Shown in pieces: positions 1-7,257 of a stretch of 26,448 nucleotides of DNA. The position numbers were made by a program, and so were the translations under genes. Position 1 is the first letter of the stretch, and every line of letters starts with the position of its first letter. This DNA comes from Azophilus sp964638775 (GTDB lineage Bacteria; Pseudomonadota; Gammaproteobacteria; Pseudomonadales; Azotimanducaceae): positions 1 through 26,448 of the forward strand of contig CAZWZH010000036.1 of NCBI GenBank assembly GCA_964638775.1, read 5' to 3'. Under the pieces are notes generated by a model. That model did not search any database and was not told the origin of the DNA. It was given only the letters and a program-made list of their open reading frames with translations.

Positions 1-271
1 CCTGGGGCGCGAGCGGGCGGGCGTCGCCGCCACGGCCGGCGGTGGCGCCGCCCGCCAGTGCGCGACCCAGGGCCACTTCGGTAAGCGGTTCGTCGAAAAG
101 ACCCGATTCGACCGACTGCAGGAACCACTCCCGCTGCTGCACGGCAACGCGCTGCGCGAAATCGCTGAGCGCCAGTACCCGGCGCGCCGGCGCCGGCAGT
201 TCGAGCCGCTCCCGGCCCGCGAACCGGTCAACCGATTCGAGCAGGTTCCCGGGCAATGAGTGCGCATCCAT
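1..271 (-). CDS. glnE: GlnE, glutamine synthetase adenylyltransferase/deadenylyltransferase, N-terminal fragment
   Basis: Only the first 90 or so codons lie in the window; the gene runs off the left edge. The minus-strand reading from the ATG at 271-269 gives MDAHSLPGNLLESVDRFAGR followed by RVLALSDFAQRVAVQQREWF. The pattern Val-Leu-x-x-Ser-Asp-Phe followed by a Pro/Gln-x-Glu-Trp block is how the N-terminal domain of GlnE opens. GlnE adds and removes AMP on glutamine synthetase in response to PII. A GGACGG stretch 6-12 nt upstream could be the ribosome binding site. A GTG at 316 is an alternative start, but a TAGAAT -10-like hexamer at 324-319 would put transcription start inside that extension. 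The gene is divergent from argA. Identification rests on a short stretch, so it is good but not certain. Confidence 0.75.
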   Translation of the reverse strand, partial: MDAHSLPGNLLESVDRFAGRERLELPAPARRVLALSDFAQRVAVQQREWFLQSVESGLFDEPLTEVALGRALAGGATAGRGGDARPLAPQ

Positions 272-334
272 CAAAGCGCCGTCCGTCAATGTTGTCCAGC
301 CGATCCCTGAACTCACGGATTCTAGCAGGGCGCG

Positions 335-365
335 TTGTTCCACCGCCGCCGGCCGCAGCTATAAT
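335..365 (+). promoter_or_regulatory. Probable sigma-70 promoter for argA-ilvD
   Basis: A perfect TATAAT lies at 360-365 in otherwise GC-rich DNA. The best -35 candidates are TTGTTC at 335-340 (19-bp spacer) or TTCCAC at 338-343 (16-bp spacer). Transcription would start near 372, upstream of both candidate argA start codons (382 and 418). Confidence 0.5.
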
Positions 366-417
366 TCGAACGCTGGTTGAGATGTATCCGATTCAGGAGC
401 CGATTGGGAAAGCCGAC

Positions 418-1767
418 ATGAAAACCGAGCAATACGCACGCTGGTTCCGCGCTTCGACCCCCTATATCAGCGCCCACCGCGGCCGGACCTTCGTTGTCCT
501 GTTGAGCGGCGAAGCCATTTTGCACGGCAACCTGGTCAATATCGTGCACGACCTGGCGCTCTTGAACGTGCTGGGCGCACGCCTCGTGGTCGTGCATGGC
601 GCCCGGCCCCAGATCGACCGGGCACTGCCCGATAGTACCTTTCATACGCACCTGGGCATCACCCGGCGCATCACCGATGCCGCGACCATGGACGTGGTCG
701 CCGGCGTTCACGGCCAACTTCGGGCCGAACTGGAAGCACTCTTCTCCACCGGGCTGCCGACCAGCCCGCTGCACCAGACCGAGATTCAGCTCGTTACCGG
801 CAATTTCGTGATCGCCCGGCCCATCGGCGTGCTCGACGGCGCCGACCACCAGCTTGCCGGGCAGCCGCGGCGAATCCGCGTGACCGGCATCAACGCCGCG
901 CTCGACACCGGCGCGATCGTGCTGCTCTCGCCCATGGGCTATTCGCCCTCCGGCCAGGCATTCAACCTGGCCGCCGACGAACTCGCCGAGCGGGTCGCGG
1001 TTGCGCTCGAGGCGAACAAGCTCATCGCTCTGGATGAATCGCCCTACGTCACCGACACGAACGGCGCGCGCGTCGCGAACACCTCGCCCGAGGAACTTGA
1101 AGAAGTCCTGGGTACCCGCCTGCTCGGCGAATCCACCCGGCGCAACCTGCGCGCCCTGCTCGGCGCCGTGCGCGGGGGTGTCGCAAGCGGCCAGCTCGTC
1201 AGCTACGCCGACGACGGCGCGCTGCTGGCGGAACTGTTCACCGCGGAAGGCGTGGGGACCCAGGTCACCAGGGAAGACCGGCGATCGGTGCGCCGCGCCG
1301 AATCGGGCGATGTGGCCGACATCGTCGAGATTATCCGCCCGCTCGAGGAAGCGGGCGTTCTCGTCGAGCGCTCGCGCGACCGGCTGGAACGCGAACTCGA
1401 GCACTTTCTCGTTGCCGAAGTGGACGGCATCGTCGCCGGCTGCTGCGCGCTGATCCCGGTGGGAACGGGCGCGGAACTTGCCTGCGTGGCCGTGCATCCG
1501 GCGCATCGCGGCGGTGAATCGGGTCTCGGCGGCAAGCTGATGACGGCGGCGGAAGATGCGGCGCGGGCCGAAGGATTCGACCGCCTGTTCGTCCTGACCA
1601 CCCAGACCCGTGACTGGTTCGTCGAGAACGGTTTCACGGAGACCGGGAGCGACGCGCTGCCGGAATCGTACCGCGCGCACATCTGCCTTGAGCGCAACGC
1701 CAAGGTGCTGGTGAAGGCCATGGAGCCGCAACCGTCACCATCCATCGGGAAGCGGGAACATGGCTGA
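418..1767 (+). CDS. argA: N-acetylglutamate synthase (amino-acid N-acetyltransferase)
   Basis: This enzyme makes N-acetylglutamate from glutamate and acetyl-CoA, the first step of arginine synthesis, in the cytoplasm. The product from ATG 418 is 449 aa. Residues 1 to about 290 form an amino-acid-kinase-type domain (TPYISAHRGRTFVVLLSGEA, VVVHGARPQID). The last 150 or so residues form a GNAT acetyltransferase domain (ACVAVHPAHRGG, LFVLTTQTRDWFVENGF). This is the classical E. coli-like ArgA architecture and length. The reading frame stays open back to 256, but family alignment begins at MKTEQYARWFR. GGGAA lies about 9 nt upstream of 418. ATG 382 (MYPIQEP) is the main alternative start. The last codons overlap ilvD by 8 nt (ATGGCTGA), so the two are likely co-translated. 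Confidence 0.95.
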   Translation: MKTEQYARWFRASTPYISAHRGRTFVVLLSGEAILHGNLVNIVHDLALLNVLGARLVVVHGARPQIDRALPDSTFHTHLGITRRITDAATMDVVAGVHGQLRAELEALFSTGLPTSPLHQTEIQLVTGNFVIARPIGVLDGADHQLAGQPRRIRVTGINAALDTGAIVLLSPMGYSPSGQAFNLAADELAERVAVALEANKLIALDESPYVTDTNGARVANTSPEELEEVLGTRLLGESTRRNLRALLGAVRGGVASGQLVSYADDGALLAELFTAEGVGTQVTREDRRSVRRAESGDVADIVEIIRPLEEAGVLVERSRDRLERELEHFLVAEVDGIVAGCCALIPVGTGAELACVAVHPAHRGGESGLGGKLMTAAEDAARAEGFDRLFVLTTQTRDWFVENGFTETGSDALPESYRAHICLERNAKVLVKAMEPQPSPSIGKREHG

Positions 1768-3430
1768 CAGGAGACTTCATTCCTCGATCGTCGTCGACGG
1801 CATCGCACAGGCGCCGAGCCGCGCCATGCTCTACCCCGTGGGCTTTACCGAGGCGGATTTCGCCAAGCCCCAGGTCGGCATCGCCTCCACCTGGAGCATG
1901 GTCACGCCCTGCAACATGCACATCGACCGGCTCGCCGATGCGGCCGCCATGGGCGCGGACGAAGCCGGCGGCAAGAGCGTGGTGTTCAATACCATTACGG
2001 TTTCCGACGGCATTTCCATGGGCACGCCGGGCATGCGCTACTCGCTGGTGTCCCGGGAAGTGATCGCCGATTCCATCGAGGCGGTGGTCTGCGCCCAGGG
2101 CTTCGACGGCTTCGTGGCCATCGGCGGCTGCGACAAGAACATGCCCGGCTGCGCCATGGCCATGGCGCGCATCGACCGTCCCAGCGTCTTCGTCTACGGC
2201 GGCACCATTCAGCTCGGCGCCGAGCGGCGCGACATCATCTCGGTGTTCGAGGCCGTCGGGCAGCACGCGGCAGGGCACATCGATGAGGAAAAGCTGAAGG
2301 AAGTGGAGTCCACCGCCATTCCAGGGCCGGGCTCCTGCGGCGGCATGTACACCGCCAATACGATGGCTTCGGCCATCGAGGCATTGGGCCTTTCGCTGCC
2401 GAACAGTTCCGCCCAGGAAGCGGTCTCGGAGAGCAAGCGCAAGGACAGCTACAACGCGGGCGCCGCCGTTCACGACCTGATTGAACGAGGCATCAGGCCG
2501 AGCGACATCCTTTGCCGGGAGGCCTTCGAGAATGCCATCACGGTGGCCATCGCTCTGGAAGGCTCCACCAACGCGGTGCTGCACCTGCTCGCCATCGCGA
2601 GCGCCGCGGGCATTCCGCTGGAACTCGACGATTTCACCCGCATCGGCTCCCGGGTACCGGTTCTGGGTGACATGCGCCCGGCCGGCCGGTACGGCATGAG
2701 CGAGCTGATCGAAATCGGCGGCATCCAGCCGCTCATGAAAATGCTGCTCGAAGCCGGGCTGCTGCACGGCGACTGCCTCACCGTCACCGGCAATACACTG
2801 GCCGAGAACCTGGCGGAGGTGACGCCTTACCCGGAAGGCCAGGAGATCATCCGGCCGTTCTCCAACCCCATCAAGCCGGACAGCCACCTGGTGATCCTGT
2901 ACGGCAACCTGGCGCCGGAAGGCGCGGTGGCCAAGATCACCGGCAATGAAGGCCTGTCGTTCACCGGCACGGCGCGCTGCTTCCATGGCGAAGAGGCGGC
3001 CATGGCGGCAATCATGGACGGCGCCGTCGGCCCCGGCGATGTGGTCGTGGTGCGTTACGAGGGGCCGAAGGGCGGCCCGGGCATGCGCGAGATGCTGTCA
3101 CCGACCAGCGCCATCGCCGGGCGCGGCCTGGGCGCCGAGGTGGCGCTGATCACCGACGGGCGCTTTTCCGGCGGGTCGCACGGGTTCGTGATCGGCCACG
3201 TCGCCCCGGAAGCCTTCGAGGGCGGCCCCATCGCCCTGCTCGAGGACGGCGATGAGATTACCGTGGACGCGGAACGAAGGACGATCGACGTGACGCTGAC
3301 CGATGCCGAACTGGCCGCCCGGCGTGCCGCCTGGAAGCGTCCCGAACCCTACGCCGAGCGGGGCCTGCTCGCCAAGTACGCCCGGCTGGTCGGCTCCGCG
3401 AGCGGCGGCGCCGTCACGGACCGGTGGTGA
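1760..3430 (+). CDS. ilvD: Dihydroxy-acid dehydratase
   Basis: IlvD dehydrates 2,3-dihydroxy-isovalerate and 2,3-dihydroxy-3-methylvalerate to the keto acids that precede valine, leucine and isoleucine. The 556-aa protein has the three cysteine motifs expected to hold its iron-sulfur cluster: TPCNMH (Cys51), CDKNMPGC (Cys124) and GPGSCGGMYTANTMAS (Cys about 193). The C-terminal signature DGRFSGGSHGFVIGHVAPEA is also present. Three cysteines with CDK are typical of the [2Fe-2S] type, as is the length of about 560 aa; the roughly 615-aa E. coli enzyme is longer. The start overlaps the argA stop by 8 nt, and GGGAA sits just upstream within argA, which supports translational coupling. The enzyme could in principle act on sugar acids (the Edd relatives), but the motifs and length favour IlvD. 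Confidence 0.96.
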   Translation: MADRRLHSSIVVDGIAQAPSRAMLYPVGFTEADFAKPQVGIASTWSMVTPCNMHIDRLADAAAMGADEAGGKSVVFNTITVSDGISMGTPGMRYSLVSREVIADSIEAVVCAQGFDGFVAIGGCDKNMPGCAMAMARIDRPSVFVYGGTIQLGAERRDIISVFEAVGQHAAGHIDEEKLKEVESTAIPGPGSCGGMYTANTMASAIEALGLSLPNSSAQEAVSESKRKDSYNAGAAVHDLIERGIRPSDILCREAFENAITVAIALEGSTNAVLHLLAIASAAGIPLELDDFTRIGSRVPVLGDMRPAGRYGMSELIEIGGIQPLMKMLLEAGLLHGDCLTVTGNTLAENLAEVTPYPEGQEIIRPFSNPIKPDSHLVILYGNLAPEGAVAKITGNEGLSFTGTARCFHGEEAAMAAIMDGAVGPGDVVVVRYEGPKGGPGMREMLSPTSAIAGRGLGAEVALITDGRFSGGSHGFVIGHVAPEAFEGGPIALLEDGDEITVDAERRTIDVTLTDAELAARRAAWKRPEPYAERGLLAKYARLVGSASGGAVTDRW

Positions 3431-3542
3431 GGATCGACCGGAAAATGCCCCGGCCCGTCGAGAAAGCGAAGATCGGGTGCGAACCTGGCCCGTTCGTCAA
3501 CATGATGCGCAAACTCGAGGTTCAGCAAGGGCAGTAGCACCC

Positions 3543-3917
3543 ATGGGTTATCGCCTGGCCGCCGACACGATGATGGTCGCCCATCTGCTCTACATCGTGT
3601 TCGTGGTCGCGGGCGGGCTCATGGCTTTCCGGGCGCGCTGGATTCTCTGGCTGCACCTGCCGGCCGTCGCGTGGGCGATATACGTCCAGTACATCGGAAG
3701 GATCTGCCCCCTGACGATCTGGGAACAGGAATTTCGCGGCCTGGCCGGCGACGCCGGCTATGAAGGCGGCTTCATCGATCACTACCTCGTGCCCATCATC
3801 TACCCGCCGGACATGCCGGTAGCCATGCACCTGGTGCTCGGAACCCTTGTGATTCTCGTCAACGCCGGCGTCTACGCCGCGTTGATCGTCCAGGCCCGCA
3901 GGGCGCAAACGCTGTAG
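3543..3917 (+). CDS. DUF2784 family small membrane protein
   Basis: This 124-aa protein has three clear hydrophobic segments: residues about 7-29 (MMVAHLLYIVFVVAGGLMAF), about 31-51 (WILWLHLPAVAWAIYVQYIG) and about 95-118 (HLVLGTLVILVNAGVYAALI). The spacing and the central block containing CPLTIWEQEFR match the DUF2784 family of inner-membrane proteins, whose biochemical role is unknown. The open frame extends back to 3303 inside ilvD, but the hydrophobic family start and an AAGGGCAG ribosome binding site 9-16 nt upstream support ATG 3543. It lies 112 bp after ilvD on the same strand and may be read from the same transcript. Confidence 0.85.
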   Translation: MGYRLAADTMMVAHLLYIVFVVAGGLMAFRARWILWLHLPAVAWAIYVQYIGRICPLTIWEQEFRGLAGDAGYEGGFIDHYLVPIIYPPDMPVAMHLVLGTLVILVNAGVYAALIVQARRAQTL

Positions 3918-4057
3918 GGCGCGTCGACACCGGGACGAGGCAACGGCGGAGAACGGCGCCTCGCCGGCCAGTGCCTTCATGGCCGCACCGGGCCGGCAAG
4001 GATACGAACAAGTGGACGGCGATCAGCGCGCTGTCGCGCCGGATCACCTGGCGCGGG

Positions 4058-4321
4058 CTACCGGTAAGGCTTTCGGTCTCTCGACCGTTCCCGTGCCTGG
4101 CTGACGCGGATGCGCCGCGATTGCACTTCCGTTTCGTTGAGTTCCTCGATGGCGGAACGCGCGCCGTCGTCGTTCATCTCCACGAAACCGAAACCCCTTG
4201 AGCGCCCGGTTTCCCGGTCCATCACCACATTGGCGGAGCGGACCTCGCCGAACTGCGCGAAGAGTTCTTCCAGATCGGCGCTGGTCATGCGCCAGGGCAG
4301 ATTGCCTACGTATATCTTCAT
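4058..4321 (-). CDS. Small RNA-binding protein with a single RRM domain
   Basis: This 87-aa protein is almost entirely one RNA recognition motif. RNP2 is KIYVGNL (residues 2-8) and RNP1 is RGFGFVEM (about 42-49), both with the aromatic residues that stack on RNA. It ends in a short Arg-rich tail (ARERSRDRKPYR). Stand-alone RRM proteins of this size occur in proteobacteria and cyanobacteria and are often cold-induced, but nothing in this sequence proves cold regulation. GGGATAGAGG abuts the ATG directly; the GGGA at -10 to -7 is the better-spaced ribosome binding site. The gene stands alone, opposite in strand to its neighbours, with a 140-bp downstream and a 246-bp upstream gap. Its stop codon is TAG. 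Confidence 0.92.
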   Translation of the reverse strand: MKIYVGNLPWRMTSADLEELFAQFGEVRSANVVMDRETGRSRGFGFVEMNDDGARSAIEELNETEVQSRRIRVSQARERSRDRKPYR

Positions 4322-4567
4322 CCTCTATCCCGATTCGAACTACCTGCAGCCCGGGCTCATGGTTGAACTCGGGCCATTTGCTGGGAACACCGCCAAGATG
4401 ATAAAGAGTCTCGAAACGGAGGCTTTACATTCGATCGAACGCACAGTTCAGCGGAGGTCCAGTCTTTCGCTACCATACGGGAAAGCCCATGACGGCACAA
4501 TCGCGATAAATCCCCGACCAGTGTATTCGATTGCATCAAAAAAGGTGCAGACATTGGAGGACCGGCC

Positions 4568-4933
4568 ATGAAGCTCTGGTATGTAAACCTGTTTGTCTCT
4601 GATTTTGAGCAGGCCCTGGCGTTCTACGAGGGGGTGCTGGGATTTTCCGCCCAAAGAAAGGACGCTGACTTCGGGTACGCCTCGTTCGCGAACGCCGACG
4701 TCCTGTTCGCCATCGTGCAGGCCGACGATGAGAACCTGGTCGGCCGCCACACCGGGATCGGTTTCGGTGTTGAGGACCTCGTTGCCAGCCACCGTGACCT
4801 TTCGGCGAGAGGCGTCGAGTTCACCATGCCTCCCGAGAAACAGCCCTGGGGCGGATTCATGGCCGTGTTTCGAGACCCGGACGGCAATACCTTCTATCTC
4901 GATCAACTGGACGACAGGCATGCCGATCATTGA
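4568..4933 (+). CDS. VOC (glyoxalase/bleomycin-resistance) superfamily protein
   Basis: This 121-aa protein has the paired beta-alpha-beta-beta-beta layout of the vicinal oxygen chelate fold. It opens with LWYVNLFVSDFEQALAFYEG, the usual module start, and closes with MAVFRDPDGNTFYLDQL, where the final Asp/Glu position normally contributes to metal or ligand binding. Members include glyoxalases, dioxygenases and antibiotic-binding proteins, and the substrate cannot be told from sequence. A strong ribosome binding site (TTGGAGGA) precedes ATG 4568. Its 3' end overlaps the tautomerase gene by 14 nt, so the two probably form an operon and may act on related small molecules. Confidence 0.9.
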   Translation: MKLWYVNLFVSDFEQALAFYEGVLGFSAQRKDADFGYASFANADVLFAIVQADDENLVGRHTGIGFGVEDLVASHRDLSARGVEFTMPPEKQPWGGFMAVFRDPDGNTFYLDQLDDRHADH

Positions 4934-5294
4934 TATCGAAGTGGTTACGGGCGAGGGCGGTGCGTTGCTACCGGACAAGCGGCGTCTGCAGCAACTCACG
5001 GACGAATTGGGAGATGTTTTCCGCAGTGAACCGGCGAACACCTGGGTAAGGCTTCGGTCGCTCGACGAAACCGCATACGCAGAGAATAAGACCGACGGCC
5101 CGGAAGCAGTCCTCCCCGTGTTCGTAGGTGTACTGAGGGCGCATTTGCCCGATGCTTCCACGATGCGCAGGGAGATGGCCGAGATCGCGGAAGCGGTCTC
5201 CCGATCGCTGGTGCGCCCCGTGGAGAACGTGCATGTGGTCTATGCACCAGGCGCAAGCGGGCGTATAGGGTTTGGCGGCGTACTGACGGAGTGA
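4920..5294 (+). CDS. Tautomerase superfamily protein (4-oxalocrotonate tautomerase/MIF-like fold)
   Basis: This 124-aa protein begins Met-Pro (MPIIDIEVV). Pro1, exposed once Met is removed, is the catalytic base of the tautomerase superfamily. It shows two beta-alpha-beta repeats and ends in a VENVHVVYAPGASGRIGFGG block like that of long tautomerases. The length is about twice that of 4-oxalocrotonate tautomerase, as in the CHMI/MIF-sized members. ATG 4920 was chosen because it creates the Pro1 terminus. It lies inside the end of the VOC gene (14-nt overlap), which suggests translational coupling. Likely substrates are keto/enol or unsaturated oxo-acids, but the actual one is unknown. Confidence 0.85.
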   Translation: MPIIDIEVVTGEGGALLPDKRRLQQLTDELGDVFRSEPANTWVRLRSLDETAYAENKTDGPEAVLPVFVGVLRAHLPDASTMRREMAEIAEAVSRSLVRPVENVHVVYAPGASGRIGFGGVLTE

Positions 5295-5319
5295 CCACGC
5301 ACCGCCTCCAGTGGCTGGT

Positions 5320-6339
5320 TTACCCGTTCTGGTGCACGTAGTCCACGAGGAACTTGACGTTGTCGACCGGGGTTTCGGGCAGGATGCCGTGGCCGAGGTT
5401 GAAGATATGGCCGGGCCTGCCGGCCGCTTCGTCGAGCACCGCCTGGGCCCGGTCGGCGACAACCGCCCTGGTCGCGCAGAGCGCGATGGGGTCGAGGTTG
5501 CCCTGCACCGCGCGGCATCCCAATGAGGCCCAGGTAGCACCTAGCGGCGCGCGCCAGTCCAGCGCCAGCACATCCGGCCGTATCCTGGCGACATCGGCAA
5601 GCTGGTGGGCATTGCCCGTGCCGAAATAGATGACGGGCACACCGAGCTCCTGAACGCGCTCGATCAGGCGTCGGGTATGCGGCAGGACGTGCTGCCGGAA
5701 GTCACCGGCGGAGAGACACCCCGCCCAGGTATCGAACAGTTGCACCGCGTCGACGCCGGCCGCTACCTGCAGGGCGAGGTAGCTTTCCAGTTGCTCCAGC
5801 AGCTTGTCCAGCAACCGGCGCCAAAGCGCGGGCGCCTCGTACATCAGCTTTTTGACGAACCGGTAGTTGCGGGAACCCTTGCCTTCGATGGCGTAGGAAG
5901 CCAGCGTGAACGGGGCGCCGGCGAACCCGATCAGCGCGATATCCGCCGGGAGACCCGAGAGCACACTGCGCACAGTTTCTGCAATGTATGGTGTCGCTTC
6001 CCCCGCAGGCGCGTTGACCAGCGCAGCGATATCCCGTTCGGTGCGAACCGGATTCTCGAATACCGGCCCGGCGCCCGGCTTGTAATCCAGCGAAAGACCC
6101 ATCGGCTCCAGGATGGGGAGCAGATCGGCAAACAGGATAGCCGCGTCGACGCCGAGAATACGTTGCGCGTCCAGGGTGGCCTGTGCCGCCAGTTCCGGAT
6201 TCTTGAAGAACTCCAGACTGGACAGCTTGCCCTTCACAGCATGGTATTCGGGCATGTAGCGGCCCGCCTGGCGGTTCAGCCAGATGGGCGTGCCATCCAC
6301 CGGCTCACCCCGGCAAGCCTTGAGGAATCTCTTTTCCAT
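5320..6339 (-). CDS. hemE: Uroporphyrinogen decarboxylase
   Basis: HemE removes four carboxyl groups from uroporphyrinogen III to give coproporphyrinogen III in heme synthesis (cytoplasmic, cofactor-free). The 339-aa product has the family signature near the N-terminus (PIWLNRQAGRYMPEY, with Arg23 and Arg27), the substrate-binding Asp72 in AAILFADLLP, and the C-terminal block HIFNLGHGILPETPVDNV. The frame is open to 6453, but family alignment starts at MEKRFLKACRGEPVDGTP, so ATG 6339 is chosen; the ribosome binding site there (GCAGGT) is weak. A TATGGT -10-like hexamer with an upstream TTGCGC lies within about 80 bp upstream. The toxin-antitoxin pair lies upstream on the same strand. Confidence 0.96.
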   Translation of the reverse strand: MEKRFLKACRGEPVDGTPIWLNRQAGRYMPEYHAVKGKLSSLEFFKNPELAAQATLDAQRILGVDAAILFADLLPILEPMGLSLDYKPGAGPVFENPVRTERDIAALVNAPAGEATPYIAETVRSVLSGLPADIALIGFAGAPFTLASYAIEGKGSRNYRFVKKLMYEAPALWRRLLDKLLEQLESYLALQVAAGVDAVQLFDTWAGCLSAGDFRQHVLPHTRRLIERVQELGVPVIYFGTGNAHQLADVARIRPDVLALDWRAPLGATWASLGCRAVQGNLDPIALCATRAVVADRAQAVLDEAAGRPGHIFNLGHGILPETPVDNVKFLVDYVHQNG

Positions 6340-6456
6340 GCCGCGACCTGCTGCAAACCCGCCGCACCATATCAAACGCCGCCGCCGGCGCAATCCGCGG
6401 CGGGCGGCCCGGCCCCTGCCACCTCGTGTTACGTTGCGCCCACCTTGCGGCAAACG

Positions 6457-6774
6457 CTATCGAACCGCCCGCACCTCGAGCCGGAATCCCTCGCGTTCCT
6501 GAAGGCGCCCGATAATTTCAAACAGATTGCCGGCCCGCGGATTGCCCTGCGGGCCGAGCATGCGCATCAGGCTCTTGGGCGACTTCTCCGTAAGCCCTCC
6601 GAGTTCCCGAAAGCCGATACCGGCGTTGATGAAATCGCGTAGCACCGACTTTCCCGTGGCCACATCACCGGCAAGCAGGCATTCGACGCCCTGCTCGAGA
6701 AGTGCTTCGCGAAAGGCGGGGTCACGCTCGAAACGCGCCTTGATCGTTTCCTTGAAATCACGCGTCAGTGCCAT
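6457..6774 (-). CDS. Antitoxin of a HigBA/RelE-like module (HTH addiction-module antidote)
   Basis: This 105-aa protein resembles the addiction-module antidote family that pairs with short RelE/HigB-type toxins. The N-terminal part is MALTRDFKETIKARFERDPA, followed by a helical LAGDVATGKSVLRDFINA segment. A helix-turn-helix at about residues 54-90 (GFRELGGLTEKSPKSLMRML, then GNPRAGNLFEII) should bind the operator. Its ATG overlaps the toxin stop by 10 nt, so translation is coupled. Toxin-first order is typical of the HigBA group. In the family the antitoxin neutralises the toxin by direct binding and represses the operon. Confidence 0.88.
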   Translation of the reverse strand: MALTRDFKETIKARFERDPAFREALLEQGVECLLAGDVATGKSVLRDFINAGIGFRELGGLTEKSPKSLMRMLGPQGNPRAGNLFEIIGRLQEREGFRLEVRAVR

Positions 6775-7115
6775 TGCGGTCGTTGCTCCTTTTGCCTGCG
6801 CTGTTTGTACTCCCGCCAGAACCCGCGGGCCGCCTTGATGTCCTCCTGTTGACGCCGTTTCGTTCCGCCGCCAAGCAGAACGATCAGAAGGTCGCCGATT
6901 CTGCCGAAATAGATCCGATAGCCAGGGCCGAAGTTGATTCGATACTCGAATACTCCACCGCCGACTCCCTTTGCGTTCGAAAGGTTTCCGTGCTGCATGC
7001 GAATTAGCGCCGTCGCCACCTTGGCCGCCGCAATGGAATCGAGTCGATTGAACCAGTGGGCATAAGGACTCCGGCCAGTTACGTCGAGATACTCCCGAAC
7101 ATCAATCGTCGGCAT
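6765..7115 (-). CDS. RelE/ParE-family toxin (HigB-like)
   Basis: This 116-aa basic protein matches the short addiction-module killer group of the RelE/ParE superfamily. It has the N-terminal block VREYLDVTGRSPYAHWFNRL, then ALIRMQHGNLSNAKGVGGGV, then the core strands FEYRINFGPGYRIYF and the GGGTKRRQQEDI segment near the C-terminus. Relatives are ribosome-dependent mRNA interferases; cleavage here is inferred. It is the first gene of a two-gene operon with the antitoxin. A perfect palindrome overlaps its start codon, which fits autoregulation. Both genes look intact. It is inserted between housekeeping genes, as such modules often are. Confidence 0.9.
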   Translation of the reverse strand: MPTIDVREYLDVTGRSPYAHWFNRLDSIAAAKVATALIRMQHGNLSNAKGVGGGVFEYRINFGPGYRIYFGRIGDLLIVLLGGGTKRRQQEDIKAARGFWREYKQRRQKEQRPQWH

Positions 7116-7144
7116 AAGGTACCTTATATGTTACCTATTGACAA
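7114..7144 (-). promoter_or_regulatory. Putative operator/promoter of the toxin-antitoxin operon
   Basis: A perfect 14-bp palindrome, ATAAGGTACCTTAT, spans 7114-7127 and includes the first two bases of the toxin start codon. A related half-site (ATAGGTAAC on the minus strand) lies directly upstream. A TTGTCA -35-like hexamer is at 7144-7139, but no convincing -10 sits at the right distance. The dyad is the natural candidate for antitoxin binding. Confidence 0.5.
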
Positions 7145-7257
7145 CATTTCCGACCGCAATCGCTGCTCAAACGACGGGTGCCGAAGACCTGTCGACGGTT
7201 TTGACAGGTTCACGCGACAAGCGCATGCCACGCGAGGCCGCGACGTGGTGAAGCTCT

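Noticed and set aside
322..1731. 469-aa open frame antisense to argA
   Set aside because: It shadows argA. The translation is His/Gly/Arg-rich with no family match, as expected for antisense frames in GC-rich genes.
1634..2986. 450-aa open frame antisense to ilvD
   Set aside because: The opposite strand carries an unmistakable ilvD; this frame has only low-complexity Gly/His/Asp/Arg composition.
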